A stretch of 57,214 nucleotides of DNA, taken from NCBI GenBank assembly GCA_934655875.1, contig CAKUHB010000014.1, positions 1 to 57,214 of the forward strand, given 5' to 3'. This stretch comes from an uncultured Oscillospiraceae bacterium. Lineage in GTDB: Bacteria; Bacillota; Clostridia; Oscillospirales; Oscillospiraceae. The notes under the pieces were generated by a model. That model had not been told where the DNA came from. It did not search any database and saw nothing but the letters and a program-made list of their open reading frames with translations. Shown one piece after another: positions 16,447 to 24,205 of this stretch; within the stretch, counting starts at the first letter, position 1; each line of letters starts with the position of its first letter. The position numbers were made by a program, and so were the translations under genes.

Positions 16447-16483
16447 AAAAAGAAAGAGGCGCGCCGCATTTTTGCGGCGCGCC
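16447..16483 (-). terminator. Terminator of mscL
   Basis: An 11-bp perfect GC-rich stem (16473-16483 / 16458-16468) with an AAAA loop is followed on the minus strand by TCTTTCTTTTT. It starts 14 bp after the mscL stop. Confidence 0.88.
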
Positions 16484-16496
16484 ATGGGTTTCCGGC

Positions 16497-16928
16497 TTAC
16501 TTGTTCTTGAGCAGATCGCGGATCTCGGTGAGAAGGAGCTCTTCCTTCGTGGGTTCCGGCTCCTTTTCGGGTTCGGGCTCGGCGGGCTTTTCGAGCTTGG
16601 CCTTGGCCATGTTCATGGCCTTGACGACGAGGAAGACGACGAAGGCGATCAGGATAAAATCGATGATCGTTGTGAGGAAGGTTCCAAGCCCCAGCACGAC
16701 AGCTTCCGACACGACCGTTTCGCCGTCCATGACGGCGGGCTTCAGCGTGATATTGAGCGTCGCCAGATCGACGCCGCCGATGAGGCAGCCGATGAGCGGC
16801 ATGATGATATCCGCGACCAGACTGGCGCTGATCTTACCGAACGCCGTGGCGATCACAACGCCGATGGCCATGTCCATGACATTGCCGCGGGAGATGAAGG
16901 TCTTAAACTCATTGAAGAATTTTTTCAT
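16497..16928 (-). CDS. mscL: Large-conductance mechanosensitive channel MscL
   Basis: This 143-residue channel releases solutes on hypo-osmotic shock. It has the N-terminal amphipathic helix KKFFNEFKTFISRGNVMDMAIG, TM1 with VIATAFGKI, the periplasmic loop, TM2 (about residues 75-98, TFLTTIIDFILIAFVVFLVV) and a charged C-terminal helix with repeated Pro-Glu pairs and the EELLLTEIRDLL bundle motif. The start at 16928 has AGAGGAAG upstream. The upstream extension is out of family. Its own terminator follows. Confidence 0.95.
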   Translation of the reverse strand: MKKFFNEFKTFISRGNVMDMAIGVVIATAFGKISASLVADIIMPLIGCLIGGVDLATLNITLKPAVMDGETVVSEAVVLGLGTFLTTIIDFILIAFVVFLVVKAMNMAKAKLEKPAEPEPEKEPEPTKEELLLTEIRDLLKNK

Positions 16929-17404
16929 TGCTTTCTTCCTCTCTTCATTTCTTGTTATATACTTGATCTCAAACCGCAAACCAGCAAAGCGTTTGCGGTT
17001 TGAAAAGGAGGAAATGAGCTCAGAGGATAAGAGGCTCCGCAAACAGCGGGGACTCGTTCCGGCGAGGTCATTTCCGACGCGTCTCCGACGGCCCTATCTT
17101 TTCTCTCGCAAGAGAAAAGATAGGGGAGAAAAGAGTGCGTGGGGTACGGGGCTTGTGCCGCAGTGCGATTCAGGCAGAACGCCAATTTGGCAGCTTCTTC
17201 ATTCGCATTTAGTCACCTTACGGGCGCTATAGTACGCGCCGCCCGTTGATGTGGGTATCAGATTTGATACTTTGTGTCTTTGAATGGGTGCAGTCAATAG
17301 AAGGTGCTATCAAAATTAGCAAAATTGTACGTATTCGCACAAGCCCTTGGCTCTCCCTTTGGGAGAGCCAAGGGATGCAGGAGAGTACCAGCCTTCTGCC
17401 GCGC
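16929..17404. repeat. 476-bp intergenic region with three long palindromes
   Basis: No convincing gene is seen. It holds a 13-bp palindrome (16969-16981 / 16991-17003), a 14-bp one with a 4-base loop (17093-17106 / 17111-17124) and a 14-bp one with loop TTT (17344-17357 / 17361-17374). None has a clear T-tail on the side where serS needs a terminator. An ATG at 17014 has AGGAGG only 3 nt upstream, and its frame is arginine-rich and unlike a protein. The palindromes resemble dispersed intergenic repeats. Confidence 0.5.
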
Positions 17405-18727
17405 TCAATGCTTCGGGATCAAAACTTCCTTGCCGCCCATATACGGCTGCAGGCACTTCGGGATGGTGACGGAGCCGTCCTTCTGGAGGTGGTTCTCAAG
17501 GAACGCGATGAGCATGCGCGGGGGCGCGACGCAGGTATTGTTGAGCGTGTGGGCCAGATACATCTTGCCGTCGGCGCCCTTGATGCGGATGCCGAGACGG
17601 CGCGCCTGTGCATCGCCGAGGTTCGAGCAGGAGCAGACCTCAAAATACTTCTTCTGCCGCGGGCTCCACGCTTCAATGTCGCAGGATTTGACCTTGAGAT
17701 CGGCCAGATCGCCGGAGCAGCACTCCAGCTGGCGCACGGGGATCTCCATGTTCCGGAACAGCTCAACCGAGTAGCTCCAGAGCTTGTTGTACCAGTCCAT
17801 CGACTCCTCCGGGCGGCAGACGACGATCATTTCCTGCTTTTCAAACTGGTGGATGCGGTACACGCCGCGCTCCTCCAGTCCGTGACTGCCGACCTCCTTG
17901 CGGAAGCAGGGAGAATAGGACGTGAGCGTCAGCGGGAGCTTGGCTTCGGGGATGATCTGGTCGATGAAGCGGCCGATCATGGTGTGCTCGCTCGTGCCGA
18001 TCAGATAGAGGTCTTCGCCCTCGATCTTGTACATCATGGCTTCCATCTCCGGGAAGGACATGACGCCCTTGACCACGTTGCCGTGCATCATAAAGGGCGG
18101 GATGACATAGGTAAAGCCCTTCTGGTCGATCATGAAATCACGCGCGTAGGCCAGAACTGCCTCGTGCAGACGGGCGATATCGCCCAGCAGATAATAAAAG
18201 CCCATACCGGCGACGCGGCCGGCGGAATCCTTGTCGATGCCGTCGAAGGACTGCATGATATCGACGTGGTGCGGCACCTCAAAATCCGGCACGACCGGCT
18301 CGCCGAAGCGCTGCACCTCGACGTTATGGCTGTCGTCCGGGCCGATGGGGACGGACGGATCAATGATGTTCGGGATCATATACATGATCTCGCGCAGCTT
18401 GTCCTCGGCCTCGGCCTGCTTCTTTTCCAGCTCCGCGCGGCGGTCATCGTCGGCCTTGACCTTGGCATTATTTTCCTCGATCTGCTTCTGGATCTCGGCC
18501 TTCTGCGCCTCGTCGGCCTTTTTGAGCTGGCCGTAGAGCGGCCCGTTGGCCTTCGAAAGCTTGTTGCGGGCGGCCTTCAGCTGCTCGCATTCCTGCTGCG
18601 CCGCGCGCTTTTCCGCGTCGAGACGGATGGCTTCGTCGACAAGCGGCAGCTTGGCGTCCTGAAACTTTTTCCGGATATTTTCGCGGACTGCGTCCGGATT
18701 TTCCCGCAAAAACTTAATGTCGATCAT
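17405..18727 (-). CDS. serS: Seryl-tRNA synthetase
   Basis: This 440-residue class II synthetase charges tRNA-Ser (and tRNA-Sec where present). It has the N-terminal antiparallel coiled-coil arm (about residues 30-105), motif 2 region FRKEVGSHGLEERGVYRIHQFEKQEM, and motif 3 in NNTCVAPPRMLIAFLENH with the catalytic Arg. ATG 18727 has AGGAGGAAGAG upstream. No T-box leader exists, because only 18 bp separate it from the preceding coiled-coil gene. It is therefore expressed from the parA promoter or from a promoter inside the operon. Confidence 0.96.
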   Translation of the reverse strand: MIDIKFLRENPDAVRENIRKKFQDAKLPLVDEAIRLDAEKRAAQQECEQLKAARNKLSKANGPLYGQLKKADEAQKAEIQKQIEENNAKVKADDDRRAELEKKQAEAEDKLREIMYMIPNIIDPSVPIGPDDSHNVEVQRFGEPVVPDFEVPHHVDIMQSFDGIDKDSAGRVAGMGFYYLLGDIARLHEAVLAYARDFMIDQKGFTYVIPPFMMHGNVVKGVMSFPEMEAMMYKIEGEDLYLIGTSEHTMIGRFIDQIIPEAKLPLTLTSYSPCFRKEVGSHGLEERGVYRIHQFEKQEMIVVCRPEESMDWYNKLWSYSVELFRNMEIPVRQLECCSGDLADLKVKSCDIEAWSPRQKKYFEVCSCSNLGDAQARRLGIRIKGADGKMYLAHTLNNTCVAPPRMLIAFLENHLQKDGSVTIPKCLQPYMGGKEVLIPKH

Positions 18728-18745
18728 ACTTTTCTCTTCCTCCTG

Positions 18746-19306
18746 TTATTCTCCGCCCAGCGCGTGATACTCTTCCAGCGCCGTCGGGCCGAGATAATCC
18801 TTCAATCGTTCCAGCGTCTGCATGGCGCGCGAGAAGGTCACATTGCCCTCCTGCATGTCGCAGCTTTTGGCTTCCAGCAGGGCTTCATAGGCTTCCTTCG
18901 TCCGGTCAAGCTCGGTGCGCAGGTTTTTGACCACTTCGTTCTCCGCGGTCTGGGAATCCTCTTCGGCCTGTGCGGCTTCTTCCAGCTGCTTGGTCAGCTC
19001 GTCGAGCTTTGCCTGAAGCTCCTCGTTTTTCTTTTCCAGCGCGATCTTTTCATCCTGCAAGGCGCGGTTTTCCGTTTGCAGCGCTTCCGCGTTGGAAAGT
19101 GCGCTCGTGCTGGCCGCGTTCAGCTCGGAAATCTTTGCTTCCGAGGAATGCATCTGCAAAATGAGAGAGATCAGCACCAGAATAAAGGCTGCGCAGAATA
19201 AAACCGCCATATACCGCAGAAGCGCGGCCTTGCGCTTTTCGCTCAGGGGCTTTGCGGTCTTCTGTGCGCCGCTGTTTTCCGGCTGCGGCTGTTTCTTTTC
19301 GTCCAT
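18746..19306 (-). CDS. Single-pass membrane protein with coiled coil, unknown function
   Basis: This 186-residue protein has a hydrophilic N-terminus of about 29 residues, one membrane segment (about 31-51, YMAVLFCAAFILVLISLIL), then a heptad-rich coiled coil from about 55 to 145 and a short C-terminal globular tail (SRAMQTLERLKDYLGPTALEEYHALG). The topology resembles division or envelope scaffolds such as FtsL/FtsB or chromosome-anchoring factors, but I recognise no specific family. Its start codon shares one base with the parB stop (TGATG), so it is translationally coupled to ParB. serS follows after 18 bp. Confidence 0.75.
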   Translation of the reverse strand: MDEKKQPQPENSGAQKTAKPLSEKRKAALLRYMAVLFCAAFILVLISLILQMHSSEAKISELNAASTSALSNAEALQTENRALQDEKIALEKKNEELQAKLDELTKQLEEAAQAEEDSQTAENEVVKNLRTELDRTKEAYEALLEAKSCDMQEGNVTFSRAMQTLERLKDYLGPTALEEYHALGGE

Positions 19307-20178
19307 CAGTGATGCTCCTTCCGGATGCTTTGCAGCGCGTCATACAGCTGCTGCAAATCGTCCTGTCCGTAATATTCCAGCTCGATCCGGCCCTTGCGTT
19401 TGCCGGAGACGATCTTGACCTTGCGGCCAAGGCCGGCGGAAAGCTCCTTTTCGCATTCCGCCAGATAATCCACCTGCGGCGGCTGGGGCTTGGCCGGCTG
19501 CGCTTGCCTGCACAGCTTTTTGCAGAGCGCTTCCGTCTGCCGGACGGACAGGCCGAGCGCCATGACCTTCTGCGCAAGCGAGAGCTGCTGTGCTTCGTCC
19601 TTGATGGGAAGCATGGCCCGCGCGTGACCGGCGGAAAGGGAACCGTTCTTTACAAGCTCCAGAACTGCCGGGCTGAGACTCAGCAGGCGCAGAGCGTTTG
19701 CAACGGCCGGGCGGGATTTGCCCACGCGGGCGGCCGCCTGCTCCTGTGTCATTTCATAGGTACCCATCAGCTCCTGATAGCCCAGCGCTTCTTCGATGGG
19801 GTTCAGATCCGCGCGCTGCAAATTCTCGATGAGCGCCAGCTCCATGGCCTTCTTGTCGTCGGCTTCCATGATGACGACCGGCACATCCGACAGCCCGGCC
19901 AGCCGGGCCGCGCGCCAGCGGCGTTCACCGGCGATGATCTGATAAAAGCCGGACGGCAGCTTCCGCACCGTCAGCGGCTGGATGATGCCGTGCATCCGGA
20001 TAGATTCCGCGAGGGACGCCAACTCCTCCTGATCGAAGGTTTTTCGCGGCTGTAAGGGATTGGGCTCTATTTTTTGCAGGGGCAGTGTGACCGTACCCTC
20101 GGACGGCTGCTCCGCCTGCTCGTTGAAGTCTCCAAACAGGGCGCCGAGACCCTTGCCGAGACCTTTTTGTGTTGCCAT
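19306..20178 (-). CDS. parB: ParB/Spo0J chromosome-partitioning protein
   Basis: This 290-residue CTP-dependent clamp loads on parS and recruits condensin near the origin. The N-terminal ParA-stimulating basic patch is LGKGLGALFGD. The ParB nuclease-like/CTPase domain has GERRWRAA (84-91). The HTH is MTQEQAAARVGKSRPAVANALRLL, and the C-terminus is a dimerisation domain. Two perfect parS sites lie 0.9 and 5.4 kb upstream of its start. It is 14 bp downstream of parA and in the same operon. The ribosome site AAGGAG precedes ATG 20178. Confidence 0.96.
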   Translation of the reverse strand: MATQKGLGKGLGALFGDFNEQAEQPSEGTVTLPLQKIEPNPLQPRKTFDQEELASLAESIRMHGIIQPLTVRKLPSGFYQIIAGERRWRAARLAGLSDVPVVIMEADDKKAMELALIENLQRADLNPIEEALGYQELMGTYEMTQEQAAARVGKSRPAVANALRLLSLSPAVLELVKNGSLSAGHARAMLPIKDEAQQLSLAQKVMALGLSVRQTEALCKKLCRQAQPAKPQPPQVDYLAECEKELSAGLGRKVKIVSGKRKGRIELEYYGQDDLQQLYDALQSIRKEHH

Positions 20179-20192
20179 ATCGTTTCCACTCC

Positions 20193-20951
20193 TTATTCGT
20201 CTTTTGCAAGGATCTCCTGCGCGACGGCGTCGTAGGCTGCCGCGCCGCGGCTGTATTTATCGTAGGCGCAGACCGGCATGCCGTGGCTGGGTGCCTCGGA
20301 CAGGCGGACGTTGCGCGGGATGGCGGCGGCAAAGACCTTGCCGGGGAAGTGGCGGCGCACCTCCTCCGCGACCTGCGCGGAGAAATTCGTCCGGCCGTCA
20401 AACATGGTCAGAAGGACGCCGAAGATGGAGATGGTGGGATTCAGCCGCCGCTTGACGGCGCGGAGCGTCACCATAAGGTCGGACAGGCCCTCCAGCGCAT
20501 AGTATTCGCACTGCACGGGAATCAGCACCTGATCGGCTGCGCAGAGCGCGTTGAGCGTCAGCAGCTCCAGAGACGGCGGGCAGTCGATGAAAATATAATC
20601 GTATTTGTCCCGCAGCGGCTCGAGCGCGTGCTTGAGCGCGTACTCGCGTCCCTCCCTGCCGACCAGCTCCACACCCGCGCCGGAAAGCGCCACGTTGGAC
20701 GCCAGCGCGTCGCACCACTCGGTATGCACGATGGCATCGGCAGCAGGGAAGTTGTCGATCACAAGATCGTAGGTACTGTGTGCAGGTGCGTTTTTCTCGA
20801 TGCCGAGACCGGAGGTCGCGTTGGCCTGCGGGTCAAAATCGCACAGCAGGACGCGGCGGCCCGCCTTTTGCAGCGCTGCCGCCAGATTGACCGCCGACGT
20901 CGTTTTGCCGACGCCGCCCTTCTGGTTGACGAACGCCAGAATTTTGCCCAT
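20193..20951 (-). CDS. parA: ParA/Soj chromosome-partitioning ATPase
   Basis: This 252-residue deviant-Walker ATPase has KGGVGKTT at residues 11-18, YIFIDCPPSLELLTLNA (Walker B) and the conserved DFDPQAN switch. Soj works with ParB in origin segregation and, in Bacillus, modulates DnaA. The start at 20951 matches the family N-terminus MGKILAFVNQKGG. An in-frame ATG nine codons upstream lies 3-4 nt after an unlikely ribosome site and is a weaker alternative. It heads the operon parA-parB-coiled-coil protein-serS, under its own promoter. Confidence 0.96.
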   Translation of the reverse strand: MGKILAFVNQKGGVGKTTSAVNLAAALQKAGRRVLLCDFDPQANATSGLGIEKNAPAHSTYDLVIDNFPAADAIVHTEWCDALASNVALSGAGVELVGREGREYALKHALEPLRDKYDYIFIDCPPSLELLTLNALCAADQVLIPVQCEYYALEGLSDLMVTLRAVKRRLNPTISIFGVLLTMFDGRTNFSAQVAEEVRRHFPGKVFAAAIPRNVRLSEAPSHGMPVCAYDKYSRGAAAYDAVAQEILAKDE

Positions 20952-20990
20952 AGCCTGTCCACGCTCCTTCTTCTCCATTTTGTAACCTAT

Positions 20991-21019
20991 ATTATACCGG
21001 GCCGGTTTCAAAAATGCAA
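20991..21019 (-). promoter_or_regulatory. Promoter of the parA operon
   Basis: On the minus strand TTGCAT (21019-21014), a 17-bp spacer and a perfect TATAAT (20996-20991). It lies 31 bp from the parS site at 21050-21065. Confidence 0.85.
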
Positions 21020-21049
21020 CAGAGCATCTGCTGATTTTATTTTTTCTTA

Positions 21050-21065
21050 TGTTTCACGTGAAACA
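21050..21065. promoter_or_regulatory. parS site 1
   Basis: TGTTTCACGTGAAACA is a perfect 16-bp match to the Firmicute parS consensus bound by ParB/Spo0J. It sits between the parA promoter and the terminator hairpin of the neighbouring MATE gene, overlapping the base of that hairpin by 3 bp. Confidence 0.95.
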
Positions 21066-21093
21066 AAGCCGCCGCAGCTTGCGGCGGCTTTGT
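21063..21093 (-). terminator. Terminator hairpin of the second MATE gene
   Basis: A 14-bp stem (21063-21076 / 21080-21093) with a 3-nt loop overlaps the end of the gene region. On the minus strand the T-rich tail is just TTTGTTTCACGTG, which is the parS site itself, so termination may be incomplete. Confidence 0.55.
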
Positions 21094-21094
21094 T

Positions 21095-22429
21095 TTATGC
21101 TCCGGCTTGCAGCCGGTGCATCCACTTTTTTCTGCGGAAGACTGCCATCGAGATGCCGAAGCGGAGCCCTTCCTCCAGTGACAGGAGGAAATAGACCCAT
21201 GCGGCAGGCAGCTTCAGAACGAATGCGCCCAGCAGCCCCAGCGGAACGCCGAAGCACCACGTTCCGATCGCATCAATGAACATGACATATTTCGTCTGGC
21301 CGCCGCTGCGCAGGATGCCGCCGCCGAGGATCATATTCAGTACCTTAAATGGGGCGACCAGCGCATATACGAAAAGGATCTGCCGGGTCATGGTCTTGAC
21401 CGCTTCCTCCCCCTGATAGAGCTCCACATAGACGCCGCTGCACAAAACCACCGCAGCCGAGAGGAGCACCGACCCGGCAGCGCCATAAGCCAGCAGCTTT
21501 TTTGACGCCCAAAATGCGCCCTCCGGTTCTCCGCTGCCCAGCCGCTTTCCGACGATCACACCGGCGGCCTGCGACAGGCCGCACAGTGTGCCGATCACGA
21601 GCCCCTGAACGGGATTCGTCAGCGTCATGGCGGCGCTGGCGTCGGTGCTCATGTGTCCGTAAATCGCTGCATAGACGTTTTCGCCCAGACTCCACAGCAC
21701 CTCACAGCCCAGCAGCGGCAGCAGCATGGATAAATACTGTCTCCAATTGAAGTTTGTCTCCGCCGTCCTTTCTGCTTCTTTTTCTTTCCGGGGAAGCAGC
21801 AACAGCATCAGCAGGAAATTGGCGCACTGGGAAATGACCGTGGCGATCGCCGCGCCCTTTACGCCCATGGGTGCAAGCCCCAGCTTTCCAAAGATCAGAA
21901 TGTAATTGAGTCCCGTATTCAAAAGGGCCGCCGCAATGCTGGCATACAGGGGCAGCTGCGGCTTTTCCCGGCAGCGCAGCAGCGTGGAAAGAAGCGTTGC
22001 TCCAGCCATGGGAACAAACGTGCCGGCGAGCAGCGTCAGATAGTCCGCCGCGGTCTGCCGGGTCTGTGCGTCTTTGGTATACGCCCCCATGATCTCTGCG
22101 GGGAACAGGAGACAAAGCAGCGAAAAAATGCCCGCGATCCCGGCCCCCAGCAGCAGATTCACAGTGAAGCTCCGCCGGACCTCGCCCCTGTTTTTCTGCC
22201 CCAGATACTGCGAGATCATAATTCCGGCCGCCGCGCCGATGGCGGCGATCACCACGGAGTAAATCGACGCGAACTTTCCCGCCAGACCCACGCCCGCCAC
22301 CTGGATCTCTCCCAGCTGTCCGATCATGATTTGATCCACCATGCTGAATGAGGATTGCAGCATAGCCTGCAGGGCCACAGGAATGGCCAGCGCGCATATC
22401 TTCCGAAAGAAACTGTCCGTTTTTTTCAT
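21095..22429 (-). CDS. MATE-family efflux transporter
   Basis: This 444-residue MATE protein has about 12 membrane segments. The N-terminus MKKTDSFFRKICALAIPVALQAMLQSSFSMVDQIMIGQLG is the standard MATE start, and the second half repeats the fold (LGCEVLWSLGENVYAAIYGHM). The ribosome site GGGAGGTG precedes ATG 22429. It differs clearly from the MarR-linked MATE at 7511-8854. It lies downstream of a LacI-type regulator, and both genes carry nearly the same palindrome next to their promoters, so induction by a small-molecule ligand is likely. The cargo is unknown. Confidence 0.9.
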   Translation of the reverse strand: MKKTDSFFRKICALAIPVALQAMLQSSFSMVDQIMIGQLGEIQVAGVGLAGKFASIYSVVIAAIGAAAGIMISQYLGQKNRGEVRRSFTVNLLLGAGIAGIFSLLCLLFPAEIMGAYTKDAQTRQTAADYLTLLAGTFVPMAGATLLSTLLRCREKPQLPLYASIAAALLNTGLNYILIFGKLGLAPMGVKGAAIATVISQCANFLLMLLLLPRKEKEAERTAETNFNWRQYLSMLLPLLGCEVLWSLGENVYAAIYGHMSTDASAAMTLTNPVQGLVIGTLCGLSQAAGVIVGKRLGSGEPEGAFWASKKLLAYGAAGSVLLSAAVVLCSGVYVELYQGEEAVKTMTRQILFVYALVAPFKVLNMILGGGILRSGGQTKYVMFIDAIGTWCFGVPLGLLGAFVLKLPAAWVYFLLSLEEGLRFGISMAVFRRKKWMHRLQAGA

Positions 22430-22456
22430 CCCGCACCTCCCGGTTTCTTTGTCCCT

Positions 22457-22503
22457 ATTGTAAATCCCGAAAGGCAGAAATGCGAAGGTTAAGCGCGTAA
22501 CTG
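22457..22503 (-). promoter_or_regulatory. MATE promoter with LacI-type operator
   Basis: On the minus strand the operator (plus-strand AGGTTAAGCGCGTAACTG, 22486-22503) abuts a weak -35 TCGCAT (22485-22480). Then come a 17-bp spacer and TACAAT (22462-22457). The operator shares AGGTTA-NN-CGCGTAAC with the site upstream of the regulator gene. Confidence 0.7.
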
Positions 22504-22536
22504 TTCACAAAATATAGGAAACAGTTTTGTATGATT

Positions 22537-23544
22537 TCACGGTTTTCGCCTGCCTGTGCTCTTCCGCACCACCAGTGAGACCGGCAGACGGAGCTCTGTG
22601 TGGATGGGCTTGCCCTCCCGCAGCTCCCGCAGCTTTTCAAGGGTGATCTTTGCCCGCAGCGCGCCGTCCTGCCTGACCGTGGTCAGAGCCGGATCTACCA
22701 GTTCGCACACCGGCGTATCGTCAAAGCCCGCTATGGAAAGCTCCCCCGGCACGGAAAGCCCCTGCTCCTTTACCACGTGCATCAGCTCTATGGCGTAATA
22801 ATCCGATACTGCAAAGACGGCAGAGACCTGCCGGAAGCGTTCCAGCTGCTCCTGATAAAAGGCCAGCCGCTGCTCCTTCTGCATGGGGATCACCAGCAGC
22901 TCTGCCTTCCCAGGGGCAAAGCCCGCACAGAAGCCCCGGTAGCGCTCCATGTCCATGCAGACGGTGTTGTCGGAGATGCAAAGAGCGGTCTCATGCCCCA
23001 GATCCCGGAGATGGCAGCCGACCTGCCGTCCGCCGTCAAAGTTATCAATGGTGAGATTCAAAATCCGCTCCGGCTGCTCGCAGCAGCCATCGTAAACGGC
23101 AAACGGAATCCGCATGTGATTGCGCAGATCTGTATAATCCTGCTCGCAGAACCCGATGACCACAATCCCGTCCATGTTCCACATGGACGCGAACTGGAGG
23201 ATCTCGCCGGCGCACTTTGCTTTTTTCACCATCATGAATTGCCCGGCAGCTTCAATTTCTGCAGAAAGGCAACTCAGCGAGGAAGCGATAAAAAAGTCCT
23301 CCAGCGTGTGGCCCCCATATTTTTCATGGTCGTTGATAAACACGCCGATGATCCGGGAGCGATTCTGCGCCAGCAGGATCCCCGCCATGCTGGGGATATA
23401 CTGCCGCTGCTCCAGCAGCGCCATTACCCGCCGGACAGTCTCGTCAGAGACCTTGTTTGTTTTCCCGTGGATCACATTGGAGACCGTCGCCGTACTGAGC
23501 CCCAGCTCCTCCGCAATATCACAGATCCGTACCCGCTGCGCCAT
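22537..23544 (-). CDS. LacI-family transcriptional regulator
   Basis: This 335-residue regulator has an N-terminal LacI HTH (RICDIAEELGLSTATVSNVIHGKTNKVSDETVRRVMALL, residues 5-43), the hinge region, and a periplasmic-binding-type effector domain (SRIIGVFINDHEKYGG; MDGIVVIGF; FAVSDYYAIELM; SIAGFDDTPVCELVDPALTTVRQ). The start at 23544 has AGGAGG 7 nt upstream. An ATG two codons earlier directly abuts the ribosome site and is rejected. The effector is probably a sugar or related compound, though no sugar genes are nearby. The next gene downstream is a MATE pump with the same operator. Confidence 0.9.
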   Translation of the reverse strand: MAQRVRICDIAEELGLSTATVSNVIHGKTNKVSDETVRRVMALLEQRQYIPSMAGILLAQNRSRIIGVFINDHEKYGGHTLEDFFIASSLSCLSAEIEAAGQFMMVKKAKCAGEILQFASMWNMDGIVVIGFCEQDYTDLRNHMRIPFAVYDGCCEQPERILNLTIDNFDGGRQVGCHLRDLGHETALCISDNTVCMDMERYRGFCAGFAPGKAELLVIPMQKEQRLAFYQEQLERFRQVSAVFAVSDYYAIELMHVVKEQGLSVPGELSIAGFDDTPVCELVDPALTTVRQDGALRAKITLEKLRELREGKPIHTELRLPVSLVVRKSTGRRKP

Positions 23545-23569
23545 CGTCATCCCTCCTGTTTCTGCACAT

Positions 23570-23617
23570 AGTATAGTTCAAAGCAGCACGCTCCGTCAAA
23601 GGTTATCCGCGTAACCT
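23570..23617 (-). promoter_or_regulatory. Promoter and operator of the LacI-type gene
   Basis: The operator AGGTTATCCGCGTAACCT (23600-23617) is an imperfect palindrome directly adjacent to -35 TTGACG (23599-23594). An 18-bp spacer and -10 TATACT (23575-23570) follow. The layout is the same as at the MATE promoter, which argues for autoregulation. Confidence 0.75.
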
Positions 23618-23620
23618 GTG

Positions 23621-23662
23621 TAAAAACCGCCGCCCGCAGGAACTCTCCAGCGGGCGGCGGTT
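23621..23662 (-). terminator. Terminator downstream of the NUDIX/rlmD genes
   Basis: A 13-bp perfect GC-rich stem (23650-23662 / 23625-23637) with a 12-nt loop is followed on the minus strand by TTTTTA. The 96 bp between it and the NUDIX stop (23663-23758) hold nothing recognisable. Confidence 0.85.
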
Positions 23663-23758
23663 CGGGGATGAGATTATTCAAATCAGCGGCAGATCGGCAT
23701 GAGCGCGAACTCCGCGGTTCTCCGTGTCAGGAAACAAACTGTCTCAAATGCTGATACG

Positions 23759-24205
23759 TTATTTCTTCACAACGATCCATTTCTCATTTTCAACGATATA
23801 CTGAAATTCTGTCAGGCTGTCGCTGTGCATGACTTCAATCAGATCATCGAAGTCATCCACCAACTTTACATTTTTAAGTTCTGATTTTTTGACCCACTGC
23901 ATCCTGCCTTCCTCGGAATCGACGACCTTCCCTTCAAACTGGTCTATTTCAAAAAGAAATACGAGATAGCGGCCGCCTTCGATCGGAAACTGCTTTATGC
24001 CGCAAAGGCGCGGGGCTTTGATCACAAGCCCGGTTTCTTCCTTCATTTCTCTGATGACAGCATCTACGACAGACTCTCCCTGTTCGATATGCCCGCCCGG
24101 AAGGGTATACCCCTTCCAATCCTTCTTTACTCTGTCCTGCAGCAAATAGCTGTCTTCGTTGTGGATCAGGCATAATACTGTAAGCTCTGCTTGTTCCGTT
24201 CTCAT
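23759..24205 (-). CDS. NUDIX hydrolase, MutT-type
   Basis: This 148-residue protein has the NUDIX box GGHIEQGESVVDAVIREMKEETGL (about residues 36-59), with all metal-binding Glu residues, and N-terminal VLCLIHNEDSYLLQDR as in 8-oxo-dGTP diphosphatase-like members. The exact nucleotide substrate is unknown. It overlaps the end of rlmD by 4 bp (ATGA) and has GGAAGAAGGA upstream, so it is cotranslated with rlmD. Its codon use is more AT-rich than its neighbours (many AAG/AAA, GAA and ATT codons), which hints at later acquisition. Confidence 0.88.
   Translation of the reverse strand: MRTEQAELTVLCLIHNEDSYLLQDRVKKDWKGYTLPGGHIEQGESVVDAVIREMKEETGLVIKAPRLCGIKQFPIEGGRYLVFLFEIDQFEGKVVDSEEGRMQWVKKSELKNVKLVDDFDDLIEVMHSDSLTEFQYIVENEKWIVVKK

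Noticed and set aside
17014..17232. Small gene in the mscL-serS gap
   Set aside because: The ribosome site is only 3 nt from ATG, and the product is Arg-rich and built from a palindromic repeat.
17246..19201. 651-codon plus-strand open frame opposite serS
   Set aside because: It is antisense to serS and the coiled-coil gene, repetitive in Leu/Val/Asp, with no ribosome site. It is a shadow of the reverse-strand codons.
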